DNA of 64,000 nt, taken from the NCBI RefSeq assembly GCF_000003195.3, contig NC_012876.2, positions 48,045,276 to 48,109,275 of the forward strand, given 5' to 3'. A model generated the notes under the pieces. The model made no database searches. It worked only from the letters and a program-made list of their open reading frames with translations, and was not told the DNA's origin. Position 1 is the stretch's first letter. Each line of letters starts with the position of its first letter. Made by a program: the position numbers and the translations under genes. Below are positions 22,901 to 34,881 of this stretch, in pieces. The DNA is from Sorghum bicolor (Eukaryota > Streptophyta > Magnoliopsida > Poales > Poaceae).

Positions 22901-24239
22901 GTTGATCTTGATATAGGTCAGCGTTGGAGGGGAAACCACTTCACTGACATAAATTGATGGTTTCCCAAGGACAAGCTTAGCGTCCTAAAATAAGCACTGA
23001 TCAGATCGTAACATAAGCTTTTAATTATTTGCAACACTACCTTGTGTATTGAGCATATAAGGATAATTGTAAAAATATTCCTTCGGGTATTCTTGTCACT
23101 AACCTTTGCAGGATTGGAGCAAGAAGATCGGATGAATGACAAGCACAAGGTATGTCCAACCAATCATCATACAACATTGAATTAAATTCATCCAAACTTG
23201 AATTTTGCAAAATTCAAGCTTGGGGGAGTACTTTACATTAAAAACATCCTTTGCCATGTTGCTATGTTGGTTGTCCCTACCTTTGAGACATGCTCAATTT
23301 GTTAAATACTAATCACACTACTTCATCTCCACTTGAGTAGAACTCTATAAATGCTCTCATGCTACCTTTATTTGCTTTAGTATATGTCTAGGTTTGGAGT
23401 AGTTTCATTTATCTCTTAATTAAGCATGCTGCTTAGTTTAGGAATGATGATCTTACTTCCAAAGGATTTTAAATTAAGCATGGTGCTTAGGTTAAAATGC
23501 CCTCCTAAATCAAATTAGACATGGTGTCTAGGTTGATCTTTGAGCCGATAGTATGCTATAGTAGATATTGGATATTTTGTTGGACTAACCCCTGCAGGAA
23601 AACTTTCAATAATCGACCTGGGAAGTCCTTAGATAAACTCACATTGGAGACAAAGAGAGAGACACATAAAGTTTAACAATTTACACAAGTAAGGCATAGC
23701 TCACAAGAGATGATTCATGGAGGGTGCCACAAACACGATGCACAACCGCTAAGAAAGGAAAGCTTCCACAAGGTGATACTGTACCATCACTCTTCAAGTA
23801 AGGTAACATCTTAAGGTACTTGACTATCACTTCTATAAGCTTTTCCTTGGTTCTGGCATTCACATGAATAAAAGAGACAAACATGTATGATTTACAACTT
23901 TAGATTAATCAACCCAATCGATTCAACATGTTTAGTCTTTCTACCTTCGTGATCCCACACTCCTAATCATATAAGCTAAAACGTTGCACATTCAATCTTT
24001 GGAAGATATAAACAAAACATAAGTATACATAGATTATCTTTCCATTAGGTTGAGCGATGTGATCTGACAAATGTTTTAAATATTACACTCATGATCTTAT
24101 TATCCGTCAACTTGGTCTTGCTCATTATGCTTAAGGATAGAGAAGAATAAATACACTTTTGGTTCTGTTGGTGTTTTCCACCAACAGGGCCCATGCACTT
24201 GATCTCTGCTTTGTCTCTATGAGCAGGTACACTTTAAGC
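22901..24239 (+). other. Unrecognised interior of element N
   Basis: AT-rich, no supported ORF, and no relative elsewhere in the window. It holds a polypurine-tract-like caagcttgggggagt at about 23216-23230, and repeats of the phrase ttaagcatg(g/c)tg(c)ttag near 23423-23530. Confidence 0.5.
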
Positions 24240-25453
24240 AAAACATGGAAGAGTTTTACAACTCCCAGACTCCACCAAGTGAAGAACCTAGATCTATGAG
24301 CACAAACACACTGGAGATACTAGACACTCAGGCAATCACTGCCCTGAGATGCTTGAGGACGTAACTACTGGAGTAACCCCGTTGTGAAAGTAATTACTGA
24401 CCTTCTGCCGGTCAAGAGAGACAATCCAGGACGCCCCGTCATCTCGATCTCCATCGGCATGTTTGCAGATCGGACGCTAAGTTTCCCAAACGGAACATTG
24501 AAGAACCTCTGCGTCCGTGTTGGTACCTTGTACGCTCCAGCAGACTTCATGGTGATAGAGACTGGTACTGATGAGAGGGCACCCATCATTCTAGGGAGGC
24601 CATTCCTGAACACCTCGGGAGCTGTCATCTACGTTAGTGCTGCCAAGATCAGTTTCTACATCAAGGGGAGGAAGGAGACGTTTTCCTTCAAGAACAAGAC
24701 TACACAAATCTCAGAGCAATCCCGACATGAACCAAGGAAAGGACCAACAGGAGGAACAGGAACAAGCAATTGTGGACCGAGTCAGCTAAGATGGTCACTA
24801 CTGCTCAAGGCGGTCAAGATTGTCAACTCAAGTCGCCTTTCTTGATCAAGAAGGACGACCCTGGTGTCCCAAGCATCGAGTGCACAATCAACGGATATTC
24901 TTTTCAGAAGACACTCTACAACACCGGATCTAACGTCAACATAATGGCCGCAGTCACTTATCAGCTCCTGCATGGAACCATGTCCCTACAACCAACATAC
25001 ATTCAGCTCCAAATGGCAGATCAGACATTCTGAAAGATTGAAGGTTATTGACATGGGACAAGACGAGTACGATCCACCCATCATCCTTGGAAGACCGTTC
25101 TTTAGCACCATTAAAGCAATCATATACATTGGAACCAGAGAAGTCCACATGCACTTCCCCTCAGAGAAGGTACGCCACTGTTTTACTGACCCTAACTATA
25201 TAGTTGAAGATTCTAAGCAGGTCAGGACAAGAAGACGACGACACAGCCGCAACCAGAGGAGGCAAATCATCAAGGATGAATGGTTAGACAATGAAGGAGA
25301 AGTTGTAAGGTCTGAAGACATACAACTTAAACAGAATTGTCCTGAGGCGACCGTAGCACCGAGTCAAGTGTGGAGAGAGAAGATAGTTATACATGAAGAG
25401 CAGGCTCCACCGGAACCACCGACTACGCCATCCAGCGAATCCCAGGACGATTG
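24240..25453 (+). pseudogene. pro: Two tandem retropepsin-like domains of element N, broken
   Basis: Domain 1 (about 24417-24700) opens RPVISISIG and has APIILGRPFLNT, but the segment that should carry the Asp-X-Gly-Ala site is missing between IGMF and ADRTLSFPNG. Domain 2 (about 24860-25170) has VPSIECTING and an active-site-like NTGSNVNIM, with Asn (24920-24922) in place of the catalytic Asp. Its C half PPIILGRPFFSTIKAIIYIG is in another frame after a deletion near 25030. A charged tail ends at TGA 25452-25454. The order matches element A at 12373-13868, so the domain pair is older than either copy. There is no sign of reverse transcriptase or integrase. Confidence 0.75.
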
Positions 25454-25616
25454 AGAAAACGGAGAGTCCCGTTCGAAGGACGTAAAAACACCGAACGCCC
25501 TGCCAAGAGGTAAACTTGGTAGTTATCTTTTTCCTTTCAATTATTTTAGTTAATCAGGTTCATATCATCTTGAAAATAAAATAAAAATGTTAAGTAAGCC
25601 CCATGTGAGTATGCTC

Positions 25617-25716
25617 NNNNNNNNNNNNNNNNNNNNNNNNNNNNNNNNNNNNNNNNNNNNNNNNNNNNNNNNNNNNNNNNNNNNNNNNNNNNNNNNNNNN
25701 NNNNNNNNNNNNNNNN
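25617..25716. other. Scaffold gap of 100 N
   Basis: Exactly 100 N. The sequence before it (24601-25616) is repeated without visible change after it (25717-26732), so the gap probably joins two overlapping contig ends. Confidence 0.95.
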
Positions 25717-26569
25717 CATTCCTGAACACCTCGGGAGCTGTCATCTACGTTAGTGCTGCCAAGATCAGTTTCTACATCAAGGGGAGGAAGGAGACGTTTT
25801 CCTTCAAGAACAAGACTACACAAATCTCAGAGCAATCCCGACATGAACCAAGGAAAGGACCAACAGGAGGAACAGGAACAAGCAATTGTGGACCGAGTCA
25901 GCTAAGATGGTCACTACTGCTCAAGGCGGTCAAGATTGTCAACTCAAGTCGCCTTTCTTGATCAAGAAGGACGACCCTGGTGTCCCAAGCATCGAGTGCA
26001 CAATCAACGGATATTCTTTTCAGAAGACACTCTACAACACCGGATCTAACGTCAACATAATGGCCGCAGTCACTTATCAGCTCCTGCATGGAACCATGTC
26101 CCTACAACCAACATACATTCAGCTCCAAATGGCAGATCAGACATTCTGAAAGATTGAAGGTTATTGACATGGGACAAGACGAGTACGATCCACCCATCAT
26201 CCTTGGAAGACCGTTCTTTAGCACCATTAAAGCAATCATATACATTGGAACCAGAGAAGTCCACATGCACTTCCCCTCAGAGAAGGTACGCCACTGTTTT
26301 ACTGACCCTAACTATATAGTTGAAGATTCTAAGCAGGTCAGGACAAGAAGACGACGACACAGCCGCAACCAGAGGAGGCAAATCATCAAGGATGAATGGT
26401 TAGACAATGAAGGAGAAGTTGTAAGGTCTGAAGACATACAACTTAAACAGAATTGTCCTGAGGCGACCGTAGCACCGAGTCAAGTGTGGAGAGAGAAGAT
26501 AGTTATACATGAAGAGCAGGCTCCACCGGAACCACCGACTACGCCATCCAGCGAATCCCAGGACGATTG
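25717..26569 (+). pseudogene. pro: Duplicate of protease region across the gap (likely artefact)
   Basis: Same sequence as 24601-25453 at an offset of 1116 bp. It contains the last part of domain 1, all of domain 2 with the same NTGS and the same frame break, and the tail. It should be treated as the same locus as 24601-25453, not a second gene. Confidence 0.85.
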
Positions 26570-28740
26570 AGAAAACGGAGAGTCCCGTTCGAAGGACGTA
26601 AAAACACCGAACGCCCTGCCAAGAGGTAAACTTGGTAGTTATCTTTTTCCTTTCAATTATTTTAGTTAATCAGGTTCATATCATCTTGAAAATAAAATAA
26701 AAATGTTAAGTAAGCCCCATGTGAGTATGCTCATGGCATAAAGCCCATAAGTACATTCACTGTGGTGGCATAAAAATAAAATAAATATATTCCTGTCCTA
26801 TAAAAATAAAATTATAAAAATAAATTTATGATCCTATTAAAGAGAGTAACATTTATTGAGGAGGCTCAACATGATAAAGGCTAGATATTTATGCTAACAC
26901 TTAACCAGTTCCACAAAGCTTTGTTGTCTATTTGAGCTCCACAGAATTCAAGGATCAAAGAAGACTAGCAGACGGAGGACAACCTAATCGCTGTCAGCCG
27001 ACATTCAAATAAACCTCCACCACCTACTAGCTACATCAGAAGAAATTACATCAAAATCCAGCTTAGGGGAGAGCACCCCCATTTACCCAGCTAAGTATTT
27101 TACTCACGTTTATACTTTACTCAAATAATAAAAAGATGCATGATCTTAAAAACCCAAATAAAGATTTTGTGCTTATATATATATATCTTTGCTTAGTTTG
27201 CTAAATAAATAAATAAATAAAGTTTTCTATGAACCCTCATGATAGGCTCTCACATGGAATTGATGAATAGTTGCTCTGCCATGACTAGTTCTAAAAATTA
27301 AAATCTCTCTCAAGTTTAGGCATGACTGTTATTAATTAAGATTTGCTCTAAACCTGAACTTGTGGGAAGAGTACTTGATCTAAAGTCTAAGTCGTTAACG
27401 GATATGATATGGGAAGGTTGAGCTGCTGTTTATCTATTCCTAGAGATGCTAGAATTCTGGAGAATTTTATCTTTGAAAATATTTAAAATGTTGCATGATG
27501 AGTTCCTGTATGATGAGAGTTTAAATTCCTACCACAGCCATATATACATGCTTGCTAGACTATGAACCACACATTTACTTTACTACTTATGAGCATTGAG
27601 TGTGGTCAAGCTGTGTAGACCCTTAGGAGCTTGTCATGTGGTTAAAATCAAGATTCACTTGCACGTTCACTCACACATGCTGCTTCTACTCCAAAAGTAC
27701 GCATCCACATATATCCACCTATTTTCATCTCCAGAACCACCCAAAAATATTCTACTCCTAATCCGGGAGAGAATAGCCAAAAACATTCTCCTATTTCTAT
27801 TTTTCCCTGTGAAATAAATGCTCTAGTTATCTTGGTTACTACCACTTGCTATATTATTTCATGAGATGAGTGCTCTCTAAAAAAAGAAAAAAAAGAAAGA
27901 AAAAAAGAAAGAATACGAGGAAATAAAAAGGGGCAAGTGCCCGGAACCTCGAAAGAAAAAAAAAGTGAGACGAGAGGTAAAAATGGACAAGTGTCCGACA
28001 GTAGAATTAGGGGTACAAGATACCCACCTGAGAGAAGAAAAAGAAAAAAATATATATATAGAGGATCTCATTCTCCTCAAAAAGTTTCAAAAGAGCAAGA
28101 AAGGTATGTATCCTCTCAAAAGAGCACAAGTAGAATTAGACTTTCACCATTGTTATCACCATCATCACCATACACCATTCATTCGCCACACATGCACATC
28201 TTGATTTGTCTTATTGACTTGTTCTTCTGGATCCATGGTTTGACTATGCAATAAATGTCTTGTAAGTATGTATTAGCTGTCTCCCACCTATGAGCTCCAG
28301 ATATCAAAACCTTATTAGAGTAGGGTGAGAGAGAAGGCAATGCCACTATGCTTCATACTACAAATACCACATACTTTGAGAGAAGGCATATACCATCACT
28401 GCCTTGGTAAGGATCCAGAAATACCACAAAAGAGAGACTAGAGAGAGTCATACAAGGAATCTCTAAGTTTTATTTGAAAATCTGCAAAAACTCCGGAGCT
28501 ATAGTTAATCGAAGAACAAGAGACATAGCGCTTGATTAGACCGTTCTATCTTTTAACTACTCAAGACAGAAGTGACGGTTACAAACCCCATGGTGAAAGG
28601 TAATATGAGTAAGTTTTAAGTCTTAACAGTTTACTCTAACCCAGAGATGATATCTTGTTTGAACGCATTTGTATCTTTAAGGCATAAAACCACTGCAGAA
28701 ACTCTTGAGTCCATCTTTGCTCGGGGACGAGCAAAGGTTA
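26570..28740 (+). other. 3' non-coding region of element N
   Basis: No supported gene. It contains a G/C hairpin (27066-27079), a TA run and AAAT repeats near 27175-27225, an A/G-rich stretch (27880-27965), and one unit of the tggacaagtgtccga...tagaattaggggtac block (27982-28030). The last 400 bp match other Athila 3' ends. Confidence 0.65.
27066..27079 (+). other. Short hairpin in element N
   Basis: GGGG / loop of 6 / CCCC, following catccagctta-like flanks (aaatccagctta). Same position relative to the coding part as the hairpins at 14444 and 41015. Confidence 0.5.
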
Positions 28741-28754
28741 AGCTTGGGGGAGCT
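28741..28754 (+). promoter_or_regulatory. Polypurine tract of element N (pre-gap copy)
   Basis: agcttgggggagct directly before an LTR start. It is repeated at 30458-30471 because of the duplicated assembly. Confidence 0.85.
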
Positions 28755-29691
28755 TGTTGACGGTCCTTAATGCTCACATTTAACCATCAACTAATCATAG
28801 AAAAGGATCAAAATGCAACCAACACCTAGACTTAGGGTTTTATCTGACAGAATTCCACGAGTTTTGGTGTTTGTCTATTTCTGCAGGGGATTATCAGGAA
28901 ATACGGAAGAAAGGCCCACACGTCGGGTTTACATAGAGATATTAACGTGCCGCGCAATTTTCTATCATCTAGAAGACTCCAGAAGCCACGGGAACGAACG
29001 GGAAGGAAATCGGGCTCGAAGGCAGGGCGCCCGCCCAACTCTCCTGGGCGCCCGCCCACCTACAGTGCCCAATCAAGACACGTTTCGCGGACAACGCTCC
29101 ACCGACCTAAAGGATCAAGGAAAACCGTGCGATCAATGTCGGTTTGATCTGACGGCCCAGATTCACTTGAAGGGACTATAAAACCAGACCCCCTGGCCCC
29201 TGGAGATCATACCTCTTCTACAGAATCAAAGCTAGGGTTTCAATTCTTCATCCAAGTAGAGAGGATCCCTCTAGTTCTTCTAGTTCTACCTCTAGTTCAT
29301 CTAGATCTAGTTCTAGTTCATCTAGTTCTAGTTCTAGTTCCTCTAGTTCTAGTTCTAGTTAGTTCTAGTTGTAATCTAGAAAATAGGGAGAGAGAAGAGG
29401 AGAGCGGAGGAGGAGCCGGATCTGTTGGATCTTCCTCAACATTATACTTTTGCAGCATCTGGTTCGTTCTTCATCGTTCTCCAGGTTCTTCAATTCATAA
29501 TTCCTGAGTTCTTTAATTACTTTTATTTACATTCAAGTTATTTATTGGATTCCCGCTTGCATCAAGTGCTCTAGTCTTTATAACGCTAGAGTAGTAATTA
29601 ATAGATTAGACGTGGTGTTTAGTCTTGCGATTACCTGGAATTGCACCCAATCCCACGGATTGTTGTGGTAGCCCTAGGGTAGTGACAGCCC
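28755..29691 (+). repeat. 3' LTR of element N, pre-gap partial copy
   Basis: The first 937 bp of the LTR, ending at the N run. No difference is visible from 30472-31408. Most likely the same LTR assembled twice. Confidence 0.85.
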
Positions 29692-29791
29692 NNNNNNNNN
29701 NNNNNNNNNNNNNNNNNNNNNNNNNNNNNNNNNNNNNNNNNNNNNNNNNNNNNNNNNNNNNNNNNNNNNNNNNNNNNNNNNNNNNNNNNNN
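29692..29791. other. Scaffold gap of 100 N
   Basis: Exactly 100 N. The flanking sequence 28139-29691 recurs at 29856-31408 (offset 1717, 1553 bp). Confidence 0.95.
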
Positions 29792-29855
29792 AATACTTCC
29801 CTTTGCTGAGAAAAGGGTCGGGCATCGTGGTCGCTCTGTATTTCGCATCAACTCC
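29792..29855. other. 64-bp unexplained sequence after gap
   Basis: It begins aatacttccctttgctgag and ends catcaactcc. It does not match the corresponding place before the gap (upstream of 28139) or anything else noticed in the window. Probably a contig-end error or foreign sequence. Confidence 0.5.
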
Positions 29856-30471
29856 GACTTTCACCATTGTTATCACCATCATCACCATACACCATTCATT
29901 CGCCACACATGCACATCTTGATTTGTCTTATTGACTTGTTCTTCTGGATCCATGGTTTGACTATGCAATAAATGTCTTGTAAGTATGTATTAGCTGTCTC
30001 CCACCTATGAGCTCCAGATATCAAAACCTTATTAGAGTAGGGTGAGAGAGAAGGCAATGCCACTATGCTTCATACTACAAATACCACATACTTTGAGAGA
30101 AGGCATATACCATCACTGCCTTGGTAAGGATCCAGAAATACCACAAAAGAGAGACTAGAGAGAGTCATACAAGGAATCTCTAAGTTTTATTTGAAAATCT
30201 GCAAAAACTCCGGAGCTATAGTTAATCGAAGAACAAGAGACATAGCGCTTGATTAGACCGTTCTATCTTTTAACTACTCAAGACAGAAGTGACGGTTACA
30301 AACCCCATGGTGAAAGGTAATATGAGTAAGTTTTAAGTCTTAACAGTTTACTCTAACCCAGAGATGATATCTTGTTTGAACGCATTTGTATCTTTAAGGC
30401 ATAAAACCACTGCAGAAACTCTTGAGTCCATCTTTGCTCGGGGACGAGCAAAGGTTAAGCTTGGGGGAGCT
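29856..30471 (+). other. Duplicate of element N 3' internal end (likely artefact)
   Basis: Same sequence as 28139-28754, ending in the polypurine tract agcttgggggagct. Non-coding. Confidence 0.8.
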
Positions 30472-31750
30472 TGTTGACGGTCCTTAATGCTCACATTTAA
30501 CCATCAACTAATCATAGAAAAGGATCAAAATGCAACCAACACCTAGACTTAGGGTTTTATCTGACAGAATTCCACGAGTTTTGGTGTTTGTCTATTTCTG
30601 CAGGGGATTATCAGGAAATACGGAAGAAAGGCCCACACGTCGGGTTTACATAGAGATATTAACGTGCCGCGCAATTTTCTATCATCTAGAAGACTCCAGA
30701 AGCCACGGGAACGAACGGGAAGGAAATCGGGCTCGAAGGCAGGGCGCCCGCCCAACTCTCCTGGGCGCCCGCCCACCTACAGTGCCCAATCAAGACACGT
30801 TTCGCGGACAACGCTCCACCGACCTAAAGGATCAAGGAAAACCGTGCGATCAATGTCGGTTTGATCTGACGGCCCAGATTCACTTGAAGGGACTATAAAA
30901 CCAGACCCCCTGGCCCCTGGAGATCATACCTCTTCTACAGAATCAAAGCTAGGGTTTCAATTCTTCATCCAAGTAGAGAGGATCCCTCTAGTTCTTCTAG
31001 TTCTACCTCTAGTTCATCTAGATCTAGTTCTAGTTCATCTAGTTCTAGTTCTAGTTCCTCTAGTTCTAGTTCTAGTTAGTTCTAGTTGTAATCTAGAAAA
31101 TAGGGAGAGAGAAGAGGAGAGCGGAGGAGGAGCCGGATCTGTTGGATCTTCCTCAACATTATACTTTTGCAGCATCTGGTTCGTTCTTCATCGTTCTCCA
31201 GGTTCTTCAATTCATAATTCCTGAGTTCTTTAATTACTTTTATTTACATTCAAGTTATTTATTGGATTCCCGCTTGCATCAAGTGCTCTAGTCTTTATAA
31301 CGCTAGAGTAGTAATTAATAGATTAGACGTGGTGTTTAGTCTTGCGATTACCTGGAATTGCACCCAATCCCACGGATTGTTGTGGTAGCCCTAGGGTAGT
31401 GACAGCCCTAACGGTCGACGTATTCCACCACGTTCGGATTGGTGTTTGTAGGACCGTAGTCGGAGCTTCCTAGCCCCCTTCTCATCTCTTTCTGTGGTTA
31501 GTGTTCTGATGTCCCGATATAGATAATCTTGAAGTAAATCTTGATTCTTAGATCAACTAGAGAACTCTCAGGAAACTTCCTCTCTTCCCACCAAAAATAA
31601 TTATATAGTTATCCTTTGGCGATCTTGGATCTTAATTAGTACACTCACGTTCCCTGTGGAAAATCGATACTCTGGAATACTCCCGTGTGAAAGCTACATC
31701 GGTATCCGTGCGCTTGCGGATTTTTCTGTTTGCGTTTAAAATACCCAACA
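30472..31750 (+). repeat. 3' LTR of element N
   Basis: 1279 bp, the same length as the 5' LTR, TGTTGACGG to ACCCAACA, followed by the duplication GTCTT. TATA-like box at 30893-30900. Confidence 0.95.
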
Positions 31751-31755
31751 GTCTT

Positions 31756-33564
31756 CCCAAGGACCAGCTGGCATGGATGCCTTACGAAGATCGAGAAACC
31801 AGATTCCCACTGATCTTCCACCCTTTTGATGACGCCCTCAATAAAGATACCGATTTGATGATGGCAATTGTTACTCCAAGGGCTATCCCAGTAAACACCT
31901 TTGGCAGCGGAAAAAACTCTAGTCCCACTTATGAGTTTTACAATCCATCGGCACTGGCTCGCCAACTGGCTTTTGGGCAGCTGCCGATCAGTCTCTCTTA
32001 CACTGATGTGGTGAAACCTAGGGAGACCATAACTAGTGGGCTCGAGTGGATAAGGATAGCCCAGCTTAAACCAAATGCCGATACGTCAGATATCAATCTA
32101 TCGGCTTGGATCCTAGCCCTCTTCATCACTCAGGCGTACAAACAGTGGTGGGAAGAGTGGAAAGAATACCTGTTCTGCACATCGGCTCTGACATACCGCG
32201 GCATGATCGACCCCAACTATAAGGTCCCTGATAACACCGTAAGTCTTCAACCGATATCTCAATTCTTTTGTCATTTCTAACCTTATCGGTAACTTACTTT
32301 CTCCTTTCTAAACAGGTCGAAAACCCACCACCGACAGACAGCAGGAGTGGAAGACCGATCGAACTCCTCCCGTCGGGTCCAATCTCTCTGATCGGTCACA
32401 ACGCACCAAGTCTAGCAGCTTTAATGCACCGGAATGTGCGTTTTAAGAAGAAAACCACCAAGCGGTCAAAGACGTCTCCATCGGTGCCGCTGCTACCCTC
32501 GCAGAGGCTTTCAAGGTAGACTTTTGATTTCCTTTGCTTATACCGATTCTTGTTCCATACTCACATAATCTTTTCAGGATACATCGGCTGTTATGGGAAC
32601 CTCATCGGTAACCTTTATTTTTTAAACAAGATTTCATCAACATTCTTTCATATTTGTACTCAACAAATCTTGGTTGTTGTAACAGAAGTGCTCAAACAAG
32701 TGCCGATGCCCCCCAGCCTAGCCAAGTCAAGAGAAAAGGCCCCAAGAGCACCAAATCACAGCCAAAGCGCCAGAGGACAGCACCATCTTCTCCTCCTCGT
32801 CCAGTGTCGCCGATTCATGTGGAATCGTCCCCCTCTTCACCAGAAATCCAGACACAGCAAGTACTGTCCCTCCTAAATCAGCACCTCAGCCACAAGAAGC
32901 ACCAGCCGATGTACCTTAGCAGACTGCCGATCCAGCTGATTTGAGTGTATCATCGGTTGTTCCCCCAGAACAAACAAGCACTATCCCCCCTCAAGGTAAA
33001 GTGCTAATCATAACATCACTACCGATGACTCTTATTTTTACTAATCATAATCACTTCGTAATTTCTCAGTTGACATCATTCCATCGACAACTTCAGCCGA
33101 TCAACCCATAATGTCGATAGTATCATCAAGCCAGAGGCATGAAATTGCTCTTAAGCAAGTAAGTTATCTGATTTCCATCTTTTACTAATATTTGATCATC
33201 AAATAACTTGTCTTTATTTTCTTTCAGGAACAAGACTCTCTAGACATCTTATTCTCCTTCGCCATCGATATTTCTGATGATGAGGGCGAAGAAGCGAGCT
33301 CCTCCTAGGCAGTAGGGGTCTCATCGGCAGAAATCAAAGCTAAGCTAGAAGACTTGTTGGTCTTGCTGCATCAAGATGCTGCTCAGTTGGTTGACGACTC
33401 CGATCCAGCCAAAGCTCTGTTTAAGACCCTCCACGGTCAAATTCGAGCCGATGCTGAAGAGATTCTTTTCCAAGCCGCCCATCTAGAAAGCCATCAGCTT
33501 CAATACCAAAAGCTACCCAACGTCTTGCCGATAGAACTGCTCATGCCCAACTCGCAGAGGAAGT
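31756..33564 (+). pseudogene. Antisense plant-mobile-domain gene, part 2
   Basis: Continues part 1 after element N. An open stretch (31756-32238) completes the mobile-domain region. GT-AG introns fit 32239-32315, 32516-32577, 32608-32685, 32996-33069 and 33159-33227, all 62-78 nt. The exons encode a Pro/Ser-rich segment with a basic cluster (KRKGPKSTKSQPKRQR, a possible nuclear localisation signal) and an acidic segment (ISDDEGEEASSS). A likely coiled-coil region follows. A 1-nt loss near 32484, a frameshift around 32870 and a TAG near 33307 break the frame. Exon borders are inferred from consensus sites and reading frame only. Confidence 0.68.
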
Positions 33565-34881
33565 AATGCAAATACAACCAACACCCAAACTTAAGGTTTT
33601 ATCTGACAGAATTCCACGAGTTTTGGTGTTTGTCTATTTCTGCAGGGAGTTATCAGGAAATATGGAGGAAAGGCCCACATGTCAGGTTTACATAGAGATA
33701 TTAACGTGCCGCGTAATTTTCTATCATCTAGAAGACTCCAGAAGCCACGGGAACGAACGGGTATGCGATCGGGCCCGGGGGCAGGGCGCCCGCCCTCCCC
33801 CCTAGGGTGCCCGCCCCGAGTTGGAGTCCAATCAGGATCCGTTTCACGGATTACGCTCCACCGACCTAAAGGATCAAGGATAACCGTTCAATCAATGTCG
33901 GTTTGATTCGACGGCCCAGATTCACTTGAGGGGACTCTATAAGCAGACCCCCAGGCCCCTGGAGGAGAACAAGTTCATTGTAGAGTTGAGAGGTGCCCTC
34001 GAAGGATAACCTTTCCTCTACATAGACAGAGCAAAAGCTAGGGTTTAGAGATGAGAGTTCTCCTCTCATCTCTAAACTAGAGTAGATCTAGATAGTAGCG
34101 AGATGGAGAGCGAGGGTGGATTGGAGGAGAGGTCGGCATGTCGGTTCTTCCTCCGGTTGTACTTCGCCATGATCAAGTTCTAATCAAGCTTGCTCATGGG
34201 ATGACTCTGGTAATCTACTTCTAATTCATTATGCAATTACTATTCATGTATGTTCTGGTTCACAACTCTTTTGAGTACTTTTAATCTACAGGACCCTATA
34301 GGTTAGAGTTGTAGTATAGGTGTAAGCGTGGTGCTTAGACCTAGATTACTTGTGGATATCCACTGTCTAGCTAGATCGTGTGGTAGGCCGCGTAGGTGAC
34401 CGTTATGTTGGTCCCCTGTAGTCCAGCTCCTGTTAGCAGGACGAGTATGGTTTATCGACCTATGGATAAGCATCCTTTGTGGTGTATTCTTATCACGTGG
34501 TTCGTCCCAGACATAGACATACCCCTTTGAAGTATAGAAACCATAGTTATCCTCTCTGTTCTCCTACCATCGCCCATATATTAGATTCCTCTACTCTCTA
34601 TTCCCCTATTATCACCCATTGTTATTTTACCTTTAATATTGTTCTTATTCAATTCTACCATCTTTCCTATTTACACTTACCCATCTATCTAGGTTAAGTT
34701 AGAGCGTTGATCAGTTCTCCCGTTTCCCTGTGGATACGATAAAACCTTTAACCGAGTAAAAGCTACAATGGTATCCGTGCGCTTGCGGATTTATCTGTGT
34801 GCGTATAAATACCATAGTACACTCTAGTGCCATGCTGGGGATGACAACCTAGTATTCAAGTGGTGTTAGCAAGTGTCAACA
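33565..34881 (+). repeat. Solo LTR, Athila-type subfamily 2, 5' truncated
   Basis: It lacks the first 65 bp or so of the LTR, then matches element Z's LTR and ends with the same gatgacaacctagtatt... to GTCAACA tail. It includes a degenerate primer-site-like stretch at 34825-34841 and an ACCGAC/GTCGGT pair upstream of a TATA-like box near 33937. No internal region or clear target duplication is seen. It interrupts the antisense gene. Confidence 0.8.

Larger units (their letters stand above)
21289..31750 (+). mobile_element. Young non-autonomous Athila-family element N
   Basis: Two 1279-bp LTRs (21289-22567, 30472-31750) are flanked by the 5-bp duplication GTCTT (21284-21288, 31751-31755). The LTRs differ at about 13 positions by eye, near 1%. 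Leader, tRNA-Asp primer site and polypurine tract match the autonomous-type Athila copies. There is no reverse transcriptase or integrase: the interior holds a short MDFT ORF, an unrecognised 1.5 kb, a decayed double protease region and a long 3' non-coding part. It contains two N gaps whose flanks are duplicated, so its true length is about 2.8 kb shorter than it appears (1016 + 1553 bp duplicated, plus 200 N and 64 stray bases). Confidence 0.93.

Noticed and set aside
25717..26569. A second, separate double-protease gene
   Set aside because: It is identical to 24601-25453 across a 100-N gap, so it is almost certainly the same locus assembled twice.
27170..27225. TA and AAAT microsatellites
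   Set aside because: Ordinary low-complexity sequence in an AT-rich non-coding region.
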